Shown here piece after piece: positions 50,868 through 59,366 of a stretch of 64,000 nucleotides of DNA (positions are counted from its first letter, which is position 1; each line of letters begins with the position of its first letter). The DNA lies in the NCBI GenBank assembly GCA_020636195.1, contig JACJYH010000007.1:1-64000 (forward strand). Direction: 5' to 3'. The DNA comes from Lewinellaceae bacterium (lineage in GTDB: Bacteria; Bacteroidota; Bacteroidia; Chitinophagales; Saprospiraceae). The translations under genes and the position numbers were made by a program. The notes under the pieces were generated by a model that was given only the letters and a program-made list of their open reading frames with translations, searched no databases and was not told where the DNA came from.

Positions 50868-52217
50868 ATGCGTATCATATCATTAGCGTGGCGCAATATC
50901 ATCACAAAGCCGCTGAATCTTTTTTTGACTGTGACACTCTTCAGTCTGTGCATTGGTTTGATGACGTTTATGTTGCTTTTCAATACCCAACTGAAAGAAA
51001 AATTTGATAAAAACCTAGCCAATATTGACGTGGTGGTTGGAGCAAAGGGAAGCCCGCTGCAAATGATACTGTGCAGCATGTTTCACATCGACAATCCAAC
51101 GGGAAATATTACCATCAAAGAAGCTACGCCTTTGTTGAGAAAAGGTCACCCTCTGATAGAATGGGCAGTGCCGCTTTCATTGGGCGATAGTTATAAATCC
51201 TATAGAATCGTCGGCACCAATTCGAGCTTTTTGGATGTGTATGATGCTGAATTAATAGACGGTCACCTATGGGAAAATGATTTTGAGACGACCATTGGAT
51301 ATGGTGTGGCACAAGATTTAGGCTTGCATATTGGAGATACTTTCGTCAGCTCGCATGGATTCGTTGATGATGAAGATTTGGCACACGATCATGCACCTTT
51401 TAAAATTGTTGGAATTTTGAAACCTACAGGTTCAGTGATAGACCAACTAATTTTAACTACCTCTGCGACCATATGGCATGTTCACGAGCATGAAGGTGAC
51501 GAAAATGAATCAACTCATGCAGACACTACAGAGGTTTCTACCCATCAAACCGATGCCCATCATGAAGAAATGCATGGACATTCACAAGATGAAAACAGTC
51601 CAACTACACTAAGCGCAGGTACAATAAACCAAAATAACAATGAAGGATTATTGCTCCATCCGGATGAAGATATCACCTCCATTTTGATCAAATATAAGAA
51701 CAAAACCAGTTTTCAATCGCTCAATTTCGCAAGAAATATCAATGAAAACACTTCTATGCAAGCAGCTTCTCCGGCAATAGAAATGAATAGGTTATACAGC
51801 ATGATTGGTGTGGGTGCAGATGCTCTCAAGGCATTGGCAATATTGATAGGATTGGTGTCAGCACTATCTATATTTGTTACGTTGTTGCGAAGCATGAAAG
51901 AGAGAAAATATGAATTGTCCATCCTAAGGGTTTTAGGCGGAAGTCGATTGAGAATATTTTCCCTAATCATGTATGAAGGTATCATTATTGCGGTTATCGG
52001 ATTTATTGTGGGCACCGTTATCGCTCATTTAGGGATGGAGGTCATGGCACATTATTTAAAACAAGATTTCAGATACAGTTTTACCGGATGGCGTTGGCTG
52101 ACAGAGGAATGGATGATTCTTTTAATATCAATAGAAATAGGGTTGATCTCAGCATTTATTCCTGCATTGCAAGCCGCAAAAACAGATATTAACAAAACTT
52201 TATCTGAAAAAAATTAA
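50868..52217 (+). CDS. FtsX-type ABC permease with a histidine-rich extracytoplasmic loop
   Basis: This 449-residue permease has an N-terminal membrane helix (about 19-41), a large periplasmic MacB-PCD-like domain (about 42-320) and three C-terminal helices (about 321-440) with the FtsX-like stretch ILRVLGGSRLRIFSLIMYE. Between residues 203 and 240 there are at least nine histidines among acidic residues (H204, H206, H208, H217, H226, H231, H232, H236, H238), a metal-binding-type insert. Such a loop is absent from ordinary lipoprotein exporters and typical of the zinc-regulated ABC/DUF3299 operons. It is encoded between the ATPase and the DUF3299-like genes. Confidence 0.85.
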   Translation: MRIISLAWRNIITKPLNLFLTVTLFSLCIGLMTFMLLFNTQLKEKFDKNLANIDVVVGAKGSPLQMILCSMFHIDNPTGNITIKEATPLLRKGHPLIEWAVPLSLGDSYKSYRIVGTNSSFLDVYDAELIDGHLWENDFETTIGYGVAQDLGLHIGDTFVSSHGFVDDEDLAHDHAPFKIVGILKPTGSVIDQLILTTSATIWHVHEHEGDENESTHADTTEVSTHQTDAHHEEMHGHSQDENSPTTLSAGTINQNNNEGLLLHPDEDITSILIKYKNKTSFQSLNFARNINENTSMQAASPAIEMNRLYSMIGVGADALKALAILIGLVSALSIFVTLLRSMKERKYELSILRVLGGSRLRIFSLIMYEGIIIAVIGFIVGTVIAHLGMEVMAHYLKQDFRYSFTGWRWLTEEWMILLISIEIGLISAFIPALQAAKTDINKTLSEKN

Positions 52218-52259
52218 TCAATATGGTAACCAATGTATAAAAATGTCTGTTTTCCACAC

Positions 52260-52712
52260 ATGATAGAAGTGAAATTACCATTTAAATTGACAATAATAGG
52301 TGTATTATTTTCACTGTCAATGTTCGGACAGCGTGGTGATACTTGGATTACTTTGAGCAAGGTGACCTTTACATCCACATTCAATCCCGAATTTATGATA
52401 GAGACAAGGCAGCCAAAGTTATCTGAGGCCGTTGAAAGTCTCAATGGTGAAGAGATTGAACTCGATGGCTATATCATTCCACTGACCGGGCAAATCAGCC
52501 AATCTACTTTTATGTTCAGCAGGTATCCGCAAGCCACATGTTTTTTCTGTGGAAAAGCCGGACCCGAATCTGCGATGCAAGTCTTGATGAAAGACGGTAA
52601 AAAAGTGAAAATTACTGAAAGAAAAGTAAAGTTAAAAGGTCGATTGTTGATCAGTCCACAGGCAGAATCCGGCCTATTATATACATTGGATAATGCTGAA
52701 ATCACAGAATAA
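52260..52712 (+). CDS. Exported DUF3299-like protein, first of a tandem pair
   Basis: I use the ATG at 52260 (150 residues), which gives a signal peptide (about 1-24) and matches the 149-residue paralogue; an in-frame ATG at 52233 would add nine residues. The domain shows WITLSKVTF, LNGEEIELDGYIIP and the metal-site-like CFFCGKAGPES (C94, C97). DUF3299 proteins are lipoproteins or exported proteins of unclear function that occur with zinc-responsive ABC transporters. It is 42 bases after the permease gene. Confidence 0.7.
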   Translation: MIEVKLPFKLTIIGVLFSLSMFGQRGDTWITLSKVTFTSTFNPEFMIETRQPKLSEAVESLNGEEIELDGYIIPLTGQISQSTFMFSRYPQATCFFCGKAGPESAMQVLMKDGKKVKITERKVKLKGRLLISPQAESGLLYTLDNAEITE

Positions 52713-53161
52713 TGCGTATGAAATTTTATTTAATTTTGGCCTTCATTGCCCTTAGTTTAGGACTTTCTGCACAAGTAAAATCCGATGAAAATGTGTGGAA
52801 AACTCTTTCAAAAATAAGTTACAAAAAAGAATACGATGAATTAATGGGTTTCAAAATTGACAAACCCGTATTCAATGATCAAATAAAAGCGTTGGAAGGG
52901 AAAGAAATCACCTTAAAGGGATATATCATTCCTACCGATGGATACAAAAGCCACACTGAATTTATTTTTTCGGCATTCCCGTACAGTATGTGCTTCTTTT
53001 GTGGAGCAGCCGGACCGGAAACAGTCATGGAAGTGAAAGCTACTGAAGGGATCAAATATGTGGCAGATGCGATTTATCTGAAAGGCATTCTGAGGTTGAA
53101 TGATTCGGATATCAATAGGTTGATGTATAAAATTGAAAAAGCCACCTTGGTAAATAATTGA
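52712..53161 (+). CDS. Exported DUF3299-like protein, second of a tandem pair
   Basis: The 149-residue protein has a signal peptide (about 1-21) and the same core as its neighbour: VWKTLSKISY, LEGKEITLKGYIIP and CFFCGAAGPET with cysteines at 94 and 97, the same positions as the upstream paralogue. Its start overlaps the upstream stop by one base (TAATG). The duplication with conserved cysteines suggests both copies bind metal or form a heterodimer. It is one base upstream of lpxD. Confidence 0.7.
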   Translation: MRMKFYLILAFIALSLGLSAQVKSDENVWKTLSKISYKKEYDELMGFKIDKPVFNDQIKALEGKEITLKGYIIPTDGYKSHTEFIFSAFPYSMCFFCGAAGPETVMEVKATEGIKYVADAIYLKGILRLNDSDINRLMYKIEKATLVNN

Positions 53162-53162
53162 T

Positions 53163-54074
53163 ATGAAACTGTCCCATCCCATCACCGTCAAAGATTTCTC
53201 AAGGAAATATGACCTCCAAATCATTGGAGGTGAAAATGCGCTTATCACCGGAGTGAATGAAATTCATAAAGTGACACCCGGAGATTTGACTTTCGTGGAT
53301 GTAGAAAAATACTATCAAGCCTCATTAACGTCTGCGGCTACGTTCATTTTGATCAATAAAGAAGTGCCGTGTCCGGAAGGCAAAGTTTTGCTGGTTACGA
53401 GTGAACCATTTGCTGTTTTCAATGATTTTCTTTGGTCTTTAAGGCCATTTGCTACTGAATTTAATGGCGAAAAGGTCAATATAGGTGAAGGTTCGGTGAT
53501 TGATCCCAATGTAACTATCGGCAAGAATGTGGTCATTGGTAGCAACTGCTATATTCAATCCGGAGTTTTCATAGGTGATGATACCATCATAGGCGATGAT
53601 GTGCACATAGAATCAGGTACGATCATTGGAACAGATGCGTTTTATTACAAAAAGAAAGATGGCAAGTTCACCAAATGGCGCTCCGTTGGAAGGGTTTGCA
53701 TAGAAAATAACGTTAATATCGGCGCCGGATGCACCATAAATAGAGGGGTGACTGGAGATACAATCATCGGAGAAGGGACAAAATTGGACTGCCAAATCCA
53801 CATAGGACATGGAGTAGTCATAGGAAAACATTGTCTTATTGCTGCGCAAGTAGGCATCAGTGGGAAGACCATCATTGAAGATCATGTCACCATTTATGGA
53901 CAAGTAGGCATTGCTCAAAATGTGCGGATAGGCAGCGAATCCATCATTTTAGGTCAAAGCGGCGTCACTAAAAGCATACCCGGGAAAACCACCTATTTTG
54001 GAACGCCAATTGAGGAAGCTTCCACGGCTTTCAAACATATGGCTTTCGTCCGATCCTTGTATAAAAGCAAATGA
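53163..54074 (+). CDS. lpxD: UDP-3-O-acylglucosamine N-acyltransferase
   Basis: The 303-residue protein has an N-terminal LpxD-type domain (about 1-95) and then left-handed beta-helix hexapeptide repeats (for example VTIGKNVVIGSNCYIQSGVFIG, IIGDDVHIESG, INIGAGCTINRG) with the catalytic-histidine stretch CQIHIGHGVVIG. Length is a little shorter than the usual 330-340 residues. It acts in lipid A synthesis. It follows the DUF3299-like gene by one base, so LPS synthesis and the metal-type transporter may share a transcript. Confidence 0.88.
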   Translation: MKLSHPITVKDFSRKYDLQIIGGENALITGVNEIHKVTPGDLTFVDVEKYYQASLTSAATFILINKEVPCPEGKVLLVTSEPFAVFNDFLWSLRPFATEFNGEKVNIGEGSVIDPNVTIGKNVVIGSNCYIQSGVFIGDDTIIGDDVHIESGTIIGTDAFYYKKKDGKFTKWRSVGRVCIENNVNIGAGCTINRGVTGDTIIGEGTKLDCQIHIGHGVVIGKHCLIAAQVGISGKTIIEDHVTIYGQVGIAQNVRIGSESIILGQSGVTKSIPGKTTYFGTPIEEASTAFKHMAFVRSLYKSK

Positions 54075-54096
54075 TTGCTTTACACCCAATACATGT

Positions 54097-55599
54097 TTAT
54101 TGGATAGAAAACTTTGAAGACACAATGCGGTCTCCAACTTTTGCTCGCAAAATGTAAAAGCCTGACGTCAGTGATGAAGTATTGACGACAAAGTTTTGAT
54201 TGCCGTTATCAAATGGTTTAGACTCAAACTCTACGATCTGTCCCGTTGAATTAATGACGGAAATAGACTGCAATGTGAAGCCTTGAACACCAAGTTTTAC
54301 CATTAAATTGGTTCCTTTTTCAACAGGGTTAGGCATCAATACCATTTCAACTTCTTTTGCCCATTCATCACTAGTACCTACATACATGGAAGTGCCTGTT
54401 CTAAAAGTAAGAGACTTAGATGTACTACACGTAAATCCTTCATTAAATGGCCTGATGGTGGCGTTATACAATGAACTTTTTTTCAAGTTTGTAAGGACGA
54501 TATTAGGATTTGTTACGATATCAGAATAGTAAAATCCGGAGCCTCTGATTTCTATCAGGTACATGGAAGCGCCTTGTACAATGTCCCAAGCAATTTCTAC
54601 ATGATCGTAGGTTGCAACAGTAGATCCTTGTGTAGGAGAAATGACCACAGGTGCATCCTCTATATACATAGTATTTGGAGTGTAGTTCACTCTCAAATGA
54701 GATCTACCACTTGATAGGAAATTGTTTCTCATCCGTTCACTTTGTCCATCCGTAAAAAAATATTCATCGCAATAGTTAAAATATCCCATTTGATTTTTGA
54801 TCATTGGCACTACTTTTTCTCTATTGATGTCATACACAGCAGTATTGAAGAGGCATGAAGATGCAGTCAAACCAAAGTTGTAATCCGGTGGTGTATCACA
54901 AATATTGTCTGCGGCATCTGCGCAATTCGACTTATTCATCACTTCTACAAGGATATTCGTTATTCCGGGTGCATGCAAGAATTTAATGGTATCTCCATGA
55001 ATGTTTTTGTCATAGGGTACATTTTCCCAACCGTAAAAAGTATGCCTTAGGCTGAAAAAGTGTCCGATTTCGTGACTTAGTGTGTTGTTACCTTTGATAA
55101 GTTCTTCTTTTCTGACGATGACATAATCCCCTTGAGATGAGTAATATCCTTGTACTGTTCCAATGGTTGATGAGCTGGTTTCTGCATTCTCTGTGATAAA
55201 AACATTTAGTGCTTTGGCGTCTTTTTTCAATACTATTTGAGAATTATAAGAAGCTGGTGAACTAAAGATATTGGTGTTATTGAGATAATTGAATCCATTA
55301 GCAATGTAAAATTGGATACCTGAAGAATCATAATCAGTATTCAATGTACACAGTTGATTGAGTACATAATAATCATTGATTCTACCTGTTCCATCTGTAT
55401 TGGCTGTCAAATGAAACTTTATGGGGACGTAAACTACATCTTGTCGATTGAAAGGTTTGTGTGTGTCGTTAGGATATAACCTTTCCATCTCTAATTGGTC
55501 TTCGATAGAGACACCACATTGGTGTGTTGTGGTTTGTTGAGCTCTAATTTGAGTGGTCAAGCATACACATACAAGAACGATAATTTTTTTAATACTCAT
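54097..55599 (-). CDS. M43-family (pappalysin-like) metalloprotease with T9SS sorting domain
   Basis: The 500-residue protein has a signal peptide (about 1-20). The catalytic domain (about 50-280) has the zinc motif HEIGHFFSLRH (H176, E177, H180, H186), an extended HExxHxxGxxH-type site. A fibronectin-like domain (about 310-400) follows, and a type A sorting domain (about 420-500) ends in RAKVGDRIVSSKFSIQ. M43 peptidases in Bacteroidota are secreted through the T9SS. Convergent with lpxD, 22 bases apart. All zinc ligands are present, so it should be active. Confidence 0.87.
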   Translation of the reverse strand: MSIKKIIVLVCVCLTTQIRAQQTTTHQCGVSIEDQLEMERLYPNDTHKPFNRQDVVYVPIKFHLTANTDGTGRINDYYVLNQLCTLNTDYDSSGIQFYIANGFNYLNNTNIFSSPASYNSQIVLKKDAKALNVFITENAETSSSTIGTVQGYYSSQGDYVIVRKEELIKGNNTLSHEIGHFFSLRHTFYGWENVPYDKNIHGDTIKFLHAPGITNILVEVMNKSNCADAADNICDTPPDYNFGLTASSCLFNTAVYDINREKVVPMIKNQMGYFNYCDEYFFTDGQSERMRNNFLSSGRSHLRVNYTPNTMYIEDAPVVISPTQGSTVATYDHVEIAWDIVQGASMYLIEIRGSGFYYSDIVTNPNIVLTNLKKSSLYNATIRPFNEGFTCSTSKSLTFRTGTSMYVGTSDEWAKEVEMVLMPNPVEKGTNLMVKLGVQGFTLQSISVINSTGQIVEFESKPFDNGNQNFVVNTSSLTSGFYILRAKVGDRIVSSKFSIQ

Positions 55600-55622
55600 T
55601 TTAATATTAATTGTACTTGGGA

Positions 55623-55630
55623 CAAAATTA
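55623..55630 (-). promoter_or_regulatory. -7 element of the M43 protease gene
   Basis: CAAAATTA on the plus strand reads TAATTTTG on the minus strand, a TAnnTTTG match 24 bases upstream of the ATG at 55599. No clear -33 element. Confidence 0.4.
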
Positions 55631-55730
55631 TTTTAAATAAGTTGACTTTAATGAAAATGTACTGTTTTTTTTGAATAAATATGTAATTTGACACATTTTG
55701 ATCTTTTTACATTTGTTTAACACCATCAAG

Positions 55731-55762
55731 TTTGGGGAATAACCTTATAAATAATACTTTTG
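55731..55762 (+). promoter_or_regulatory. Promoter of mdh
   Basis: TTTG (55731-55734), 20 bases, then TACTTTTG (55755-55762) match the Bacteroidota consensus. Initiation near 55769 would leave a leader of about 80 bases, which contains no recognised riboswitch. Confidence 0.65.
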
Positions 55763-55848
55763 CAGATCGGACTACTATTTCAAAATATCATTTGGAAATA
55801 AAGTCCTTACTGTTTTTCATATTTTAAAATCATATTAATCATTATATC

Positions 55849-56775
55849 ATGAGCAAAGTAACCGTCATCGGTGCTGGAAACGTTGGAGCTACTGTAGCCA
55901 ATGTTTTGGCACATAAAGACTTAGTCAAAGAAATAGTTTTAGTAGATATCGTAGGCGATCTGGCAAAAGGCAAAGCATTGGACACATGGCAACAATCGCC
56001 TATCGATCATTACAGCACGTCTATCATAGGTACCAACGATTACAGAGATACGAAAAATTCAGACATTGTCGTCATCACTGCAGGTATTCCACGGAAACCC
56101 GGCATGTCACGTGATGATTTGATCACGACCAATGCCAATATCGTCACTTCGGTTGTCAAATCTATTATGGAATATTCTAAAAACCCCATTATCATTATAG
56201 TTTCTAATCCACTGGATGTGATGACCTATGCAGCTTACAAAGCTTCAGGTTTGAAAAGAAATAGAGTTTTTGGTATGGCAGGGATTTTGGATACAGCAAG
56301 GTACAGAGCGTTTTTGGCTACTGAACTCAAGGTTTCACCAAAGGACATTCAAGCGTTATTGTTAGGTGGTCATGGTGATACAATGGTTCCACTACCTCGC
56401 TATACTACAGTTGCGGGAATTCCTGTTACGGATCTCGTCAGCAAGCAGAAACTTGATGCTATTGTGGAGAGAACAAAAGGTGGTGGTGGAGAGCTGGTAA
56501 AACTTATGGGTACTTCCGCTTGGTATGCTCCTGGAGCAGCTGCAGCACAAATGGTTGAGGCTATTTTGAAAGATGAAAATAGAGTATTTCCTGTTTGTGC
56601 AAAATTGGATGGTGAGTATGGATTAAAAGATGTTTTCGTTGGCGTACCAGTTAAATTAGGTAAAAACGGTATCGAAAAGATGATCCAATTGAAATTGAAT
56701 AATCAAGAACAGAAGTTGCTTCAGGATTCTGCTTCCGCAGTGAAGGAAGTCATGAATGTGTTTGATAAGATATAA
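55849..56775 (+). CDS. mdh: Malate dehydrogenase (LDH-like type)
   Basis: The 308-residue protein shows the NAD-binding start VTVIGAGNVGATVANVLA with an Asp (VDIVG) that selects NAD, the loop ITAGIPRKPGMSRDDL, and the catalytic GGHGDTMVPLPRY with substrate arginines. The IPRKPGMSR loop with three arginines or lysines favours malate over lactate. It catalyses malate to oxaloacetate in the TCA cycle. Monocistronic by its own promoter and convergent with the thioredoxin-TPR gene. Confidence 0.95.
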   Translation: MSKVTVIGAGNVGATVANVLAHKDLVKEIVLVDIVGDLAKGKALDTWQQSPIDHYSTSIIGTNDYRDTKNSDIVVITAGIPRKPGMSRDDLITTNANIVTSVVKSIMEYSKNPIIIIVSNPLDVMTYAAYKASGLKRNRVFGMAGILDTARYRAFLATELKVSPKDIQALLLGGHGDTMVPLPRYTTVAGIPVTDLVSKQKLDAIVERTKGGGGELVKLMGTSAWYAPGAAAAQMVEAILKDENRVFPVCAKLDGEYGLKDVFVGVPVKLGKNGIEKMIQLKLNNQEQKLLQDSASAVKEVMNVFDKI

Positions 56776-56782
56776 TGCCAGG

Positions 56783-56837
56783 AACCTTCCGGATAAGTAC
56801 TTATGCTTTAAAAATGCAGCATGTTATTCGGAAGGTT
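56783..56837. terminator. Imperfect inverted repeat between mdh and the thioredoxin-TPR gene
   Basis: AACCTTCCG (56783-56791) pairs with CGGAAGGTT (56829-56837) across a 37-base loop; the right arm overlaps the 3' end of the minus-strand gene. It may terminate both convergent genes, but the long loop and lack of T tracts make this weak. Confidence 0.35.
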
Positions 56838-58080
56838 TCAAACTTTCTTTAAACTTTTGAAAATGTGAAGTATCTCTGTACAGCCCATCATTGATGGAAA
56901 TGGCAGAATTGATGTCCTTCATTGCAGCTTTTTCTTTTCCCATTTTTAAAAATATTTGACTGCGGAGAAAATAGTATTCAGCATTTTCTTTATTGAGTTT
57001 TATGGCTTTGTTGATCCAATTTTCAGCAGAATTTACATCTTTTTTATTGGTAAAATAGTAATCTGACAATAAATACATGCGGTAGTCATCCTTTGGATTG
57101 ATGTGCTCAATATATTCTATCGCCAGAGGTTCGAATTCTTCAATTTTACAATCATCCTGCAATCTATTTAGCAAATATTGATAGGTCAAAAGCTTATAGT
57201 TGTTCGGACTTGAAATTTTGAAAAGTGCCAGACTTTCATCAAAGGAAGGCCTTGGAAAACCTTGGTACAAGCGCAAATAGATGAGTATCTGGATGTTTTT
57301 TTCTACCTTTTGTTTACCGATGAGACTATTGAAAGTATCTCGATGTGCAACCATATAAGAAAACTCTCTACTTCGGGTATCTGATACAAAGTCAAAAATA
57401 AATTTCATATTCGACGGTTCACTCCAATCGGATTGTGTAGCTATGTAGGCTTTGGCAACTTCGGAATGTTTGCCATCGCCGTCCATCAGACTTTGATATG
57501 CCAACTGTTTCAATGCATCAGGTGGAAGATCGCTATAAGAATTTCCTGCAATTCTGAGTATATTTTCATTTTCTGCTTGCTCCGTGATGATCGTTTCAGG
57601 TTTACCCATTGGGTTTGACATTATCTCTGTGGTAAGTGATACAGTAAAATCCCCTTTCTCGATAGCCCTTCTACCATTTGCTATCAATTCTTCTTTTGAA
57701 ACGGCTTTATCAACCTTGAACCTCAAGAAACCATCAGAACGTAAGATCGCCATTGTAGGTAAAAATATGACATCTAGTGCATCTTTGTACTCTTGGGCGT
57801 ATGCAGAAGTTTCCATATTGATACGGACGTTGATGAAATGGGCATTAAAAAAACTGCCTACTTCGGCATCTCTGAATATGGGCTCCATTTTTTTACAAGG
57901 AATGCACCAATTGGTGTATGTCTCTACAAAAACAAGCTTGCCTTGACTACTTGCGAGAGATTTAGCTTCTTGGTAGGAAATAGCCTCATAAAATCTGATG
58001 CCTTCACAAAACCCATGAAGATAAGCCCCAATGACTATCAGTACAATAGCTGTAAAACGTCCAATGGCATGACTATTCAC
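56824..58080 (-). CDS. Exported thioredoxin-fold protein with TPR tail
   Basis: The 418-residue protein has a signal peptide (about 1-25), a thioredoxin-like domain (about 30-140) with the redox pair WCIPC (C59, C62), and a helical C-terminal region with TPR-like units (YYFTNKKDVNSAENWINKAI, AEYYFLRSQIFLKMGKEKAA). It is 13 bases downstream of a paralogue (58094-59266) that has WCGPC, and the two are a duplicated pair. A periplasmic disulfide or cytochrome c maturation role is known for similar thioredoxin-like proteins, but the substrates here are unknown. Confidence 0.78.
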   Translation of the reverse strand: MNSHAIGRFTAIVLIVIGAYLHGFCEGIRFYEAISYQEAKSLASSQGKLVFVETYTNWCIPCKKMEPIFRDAEVGSFFNAHFINVRINMETSAYAQEYKDALDVIFLPTMAILRSDGFLRFKVDKAVSKEELIANGRRAIEKGDFTVSLTTEIMSNPMGKPETIITEQAENENILRIAGNSYSDLPPDALKQLAYQSLMDGDGKHSEVAKAYIATQSDWSEPSNMKFIFDFVSDTRSREFSYMVAHRDTFNSLIGKQKVEKNIQILIYLRLYQGFPRPSFDESLALFKISSPNNYKLLTYQYLLNRLQDDCKIEEFEPLAIEYIEHINPKDDYRMYLLSDYYFTNKKDVNSAENWINKAIKLNKENAEYYFLRSQIFLKMGKEKAAMKDINSAISINDGLYRDTSHFQKFKESLKPSE

Positions 58081-58093
58081 TGCTGTTCGTGTG

Positions 58094-59266
58094 CTACATT
58101 TTACTTTTCAGAAAACCTTCCAATGCCTCGTACTGGCTGGTGTTTTCCCCTTTTTTCGCTATTTTTTCTTTTGCCTTTTCTACGATGCTTAGCGCTTTAG
58201 AATATGAGCCATTCATGGAAAATGTTTGTACCAGTAATTTGAGTGACGCATAATCTTCTGTCAGATCAAACAACTTTTCTGAATATTTTTCTGCATCTGC
58301 CATCATCTCTTTGTTATCATCGAATGTGCCCGTGATAGAGCTAATCACTTTATTGTAGGTTTTTGAATTTTTGGCATCTGATTTTATATATCCTTTGTAG
58401 GCCTCTCTATATTTATCCGCTTGACGCAACGCAGAATAAAAGGACATTTTTGATTCAAAGCTGAATTGTTCGCTATCCTTTGGAATTGATCTCTTGGCAT
58501 TGGTTAGGGTCTCATCAAGTAATGGCTCCGATTCAAATTGAATGGCTTTTTTGACAGAAGCATCTAGGCTAGCAGCCAATTTTTGTTGCAATTGTTGGAA
58601 CCCAACCAATTTTCCTACTTGGTTTCTGTGATCCAGAACTAAATTAAAAATCCTTGAATCTGACTCAACCAAAGCTTCAAAATAAAATACCAAAAGTTGA
58701 TCTTCCGTGATGTCGGGTTTTGATCTGATATAGTCATTGGCAATCTTTCCTGACGGTTTTCCTGCTGCATTCAATGCCTTAACATATCCCAAAACCAAGT
58801 CATAACTGCGATCACCGGCATTGTAATTTTCTTCAAACTTTGCGCTTTGGTCATTGCTTTTGATGGCGTCTTTTGCTATCGATATCAACGCATCAGGTTG
58901 CCTGCCCCCAACAAATTTTTTGACTATCTTTCCTTCTCCATCGATAAAATAGAGCGTAGGATATGCTGAGACAGCGTATTTATGGCTGAAAGTGACACCA
59001 TCCTCGCCTTCCATATCCAGTTTTAAATTGATGAAATTTTCATTGAAAAAATCTCCCACTTCCTTCTGAGTGAAGGTGTTTTTGGCCATCGCTTTACACG
59101 GGCCGCACCACTTCGTATAGCAATCGATAAATACAAGCTTTTGTTCTTCCTTCGCTTTCGCAAAAGCATCTTTCCACGGCACTTCCAGAAACTCTATGCC
59201 TTGAGCTTGGACATTCAGGTTGTATAAAACTATGACTATTAAGAGATATAAAATTCTGCTCATCAA
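58094..59266 (-). CDS. Exported thioredoxin-fold protein with helical C-terminal region
   Basis: The 390-residue protein has a signal peptide (about 1-21) and a thioredoxin domain (about 25-135) with the active site WCGPC (C54, C57) and the typical TLYFIDGEGKIVKKFVG strand. The rest (about 140-390) is helical with weak TPR character. It is the upstream member of a two-gene minus-strand unit whose second gene is its paralogue. The exact WCGPC motif makes active thiol-disulfide exchange likely. Confidence 0.8.
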   Translation of the reverse strand: MMSRILYLLIVIVLYNLNVQAQGIEFLEVPWKDAFAKAKEEQKLVFIDCYTKWCGPCKAMAKNTFTQKEVGDFFNENFINLKLDMEGEDGVTFSHKYAVSAYPTLYFIDGEGKIVKKFVGGRQPDALISIAKDAIKSNDQSAKFEENYNAGDRSYDLVLGYVKALNAAGKPSGKIANDYIRSKPDITEDQLLVFYFEALVESDSRIFNLVLDHRNQVGKLVGFQQLQQKLAASLDASVKKAIQFESEPLLDETLTNAKRSIPKDSEQFSFESKMSFYSALRQADKYREAYKGYIKSDAKNSKTYNKVISSITGTFDDNKEMMADAEKYSEKLFDLTEDYASLKLLVQTFSMNGSYSKALSIVEKAKEKIAKKGENTSQYEALEGFLKSKM

Positions 59267-59366
59267 TTGATATTTTTATAGGGAACAAACACAAGAAAAC
59301 GGTTAAATGTTGGATATTAGTATGAAGTCTTGGTCACATTAGGTATGAGATAACTGATTTTTTACA

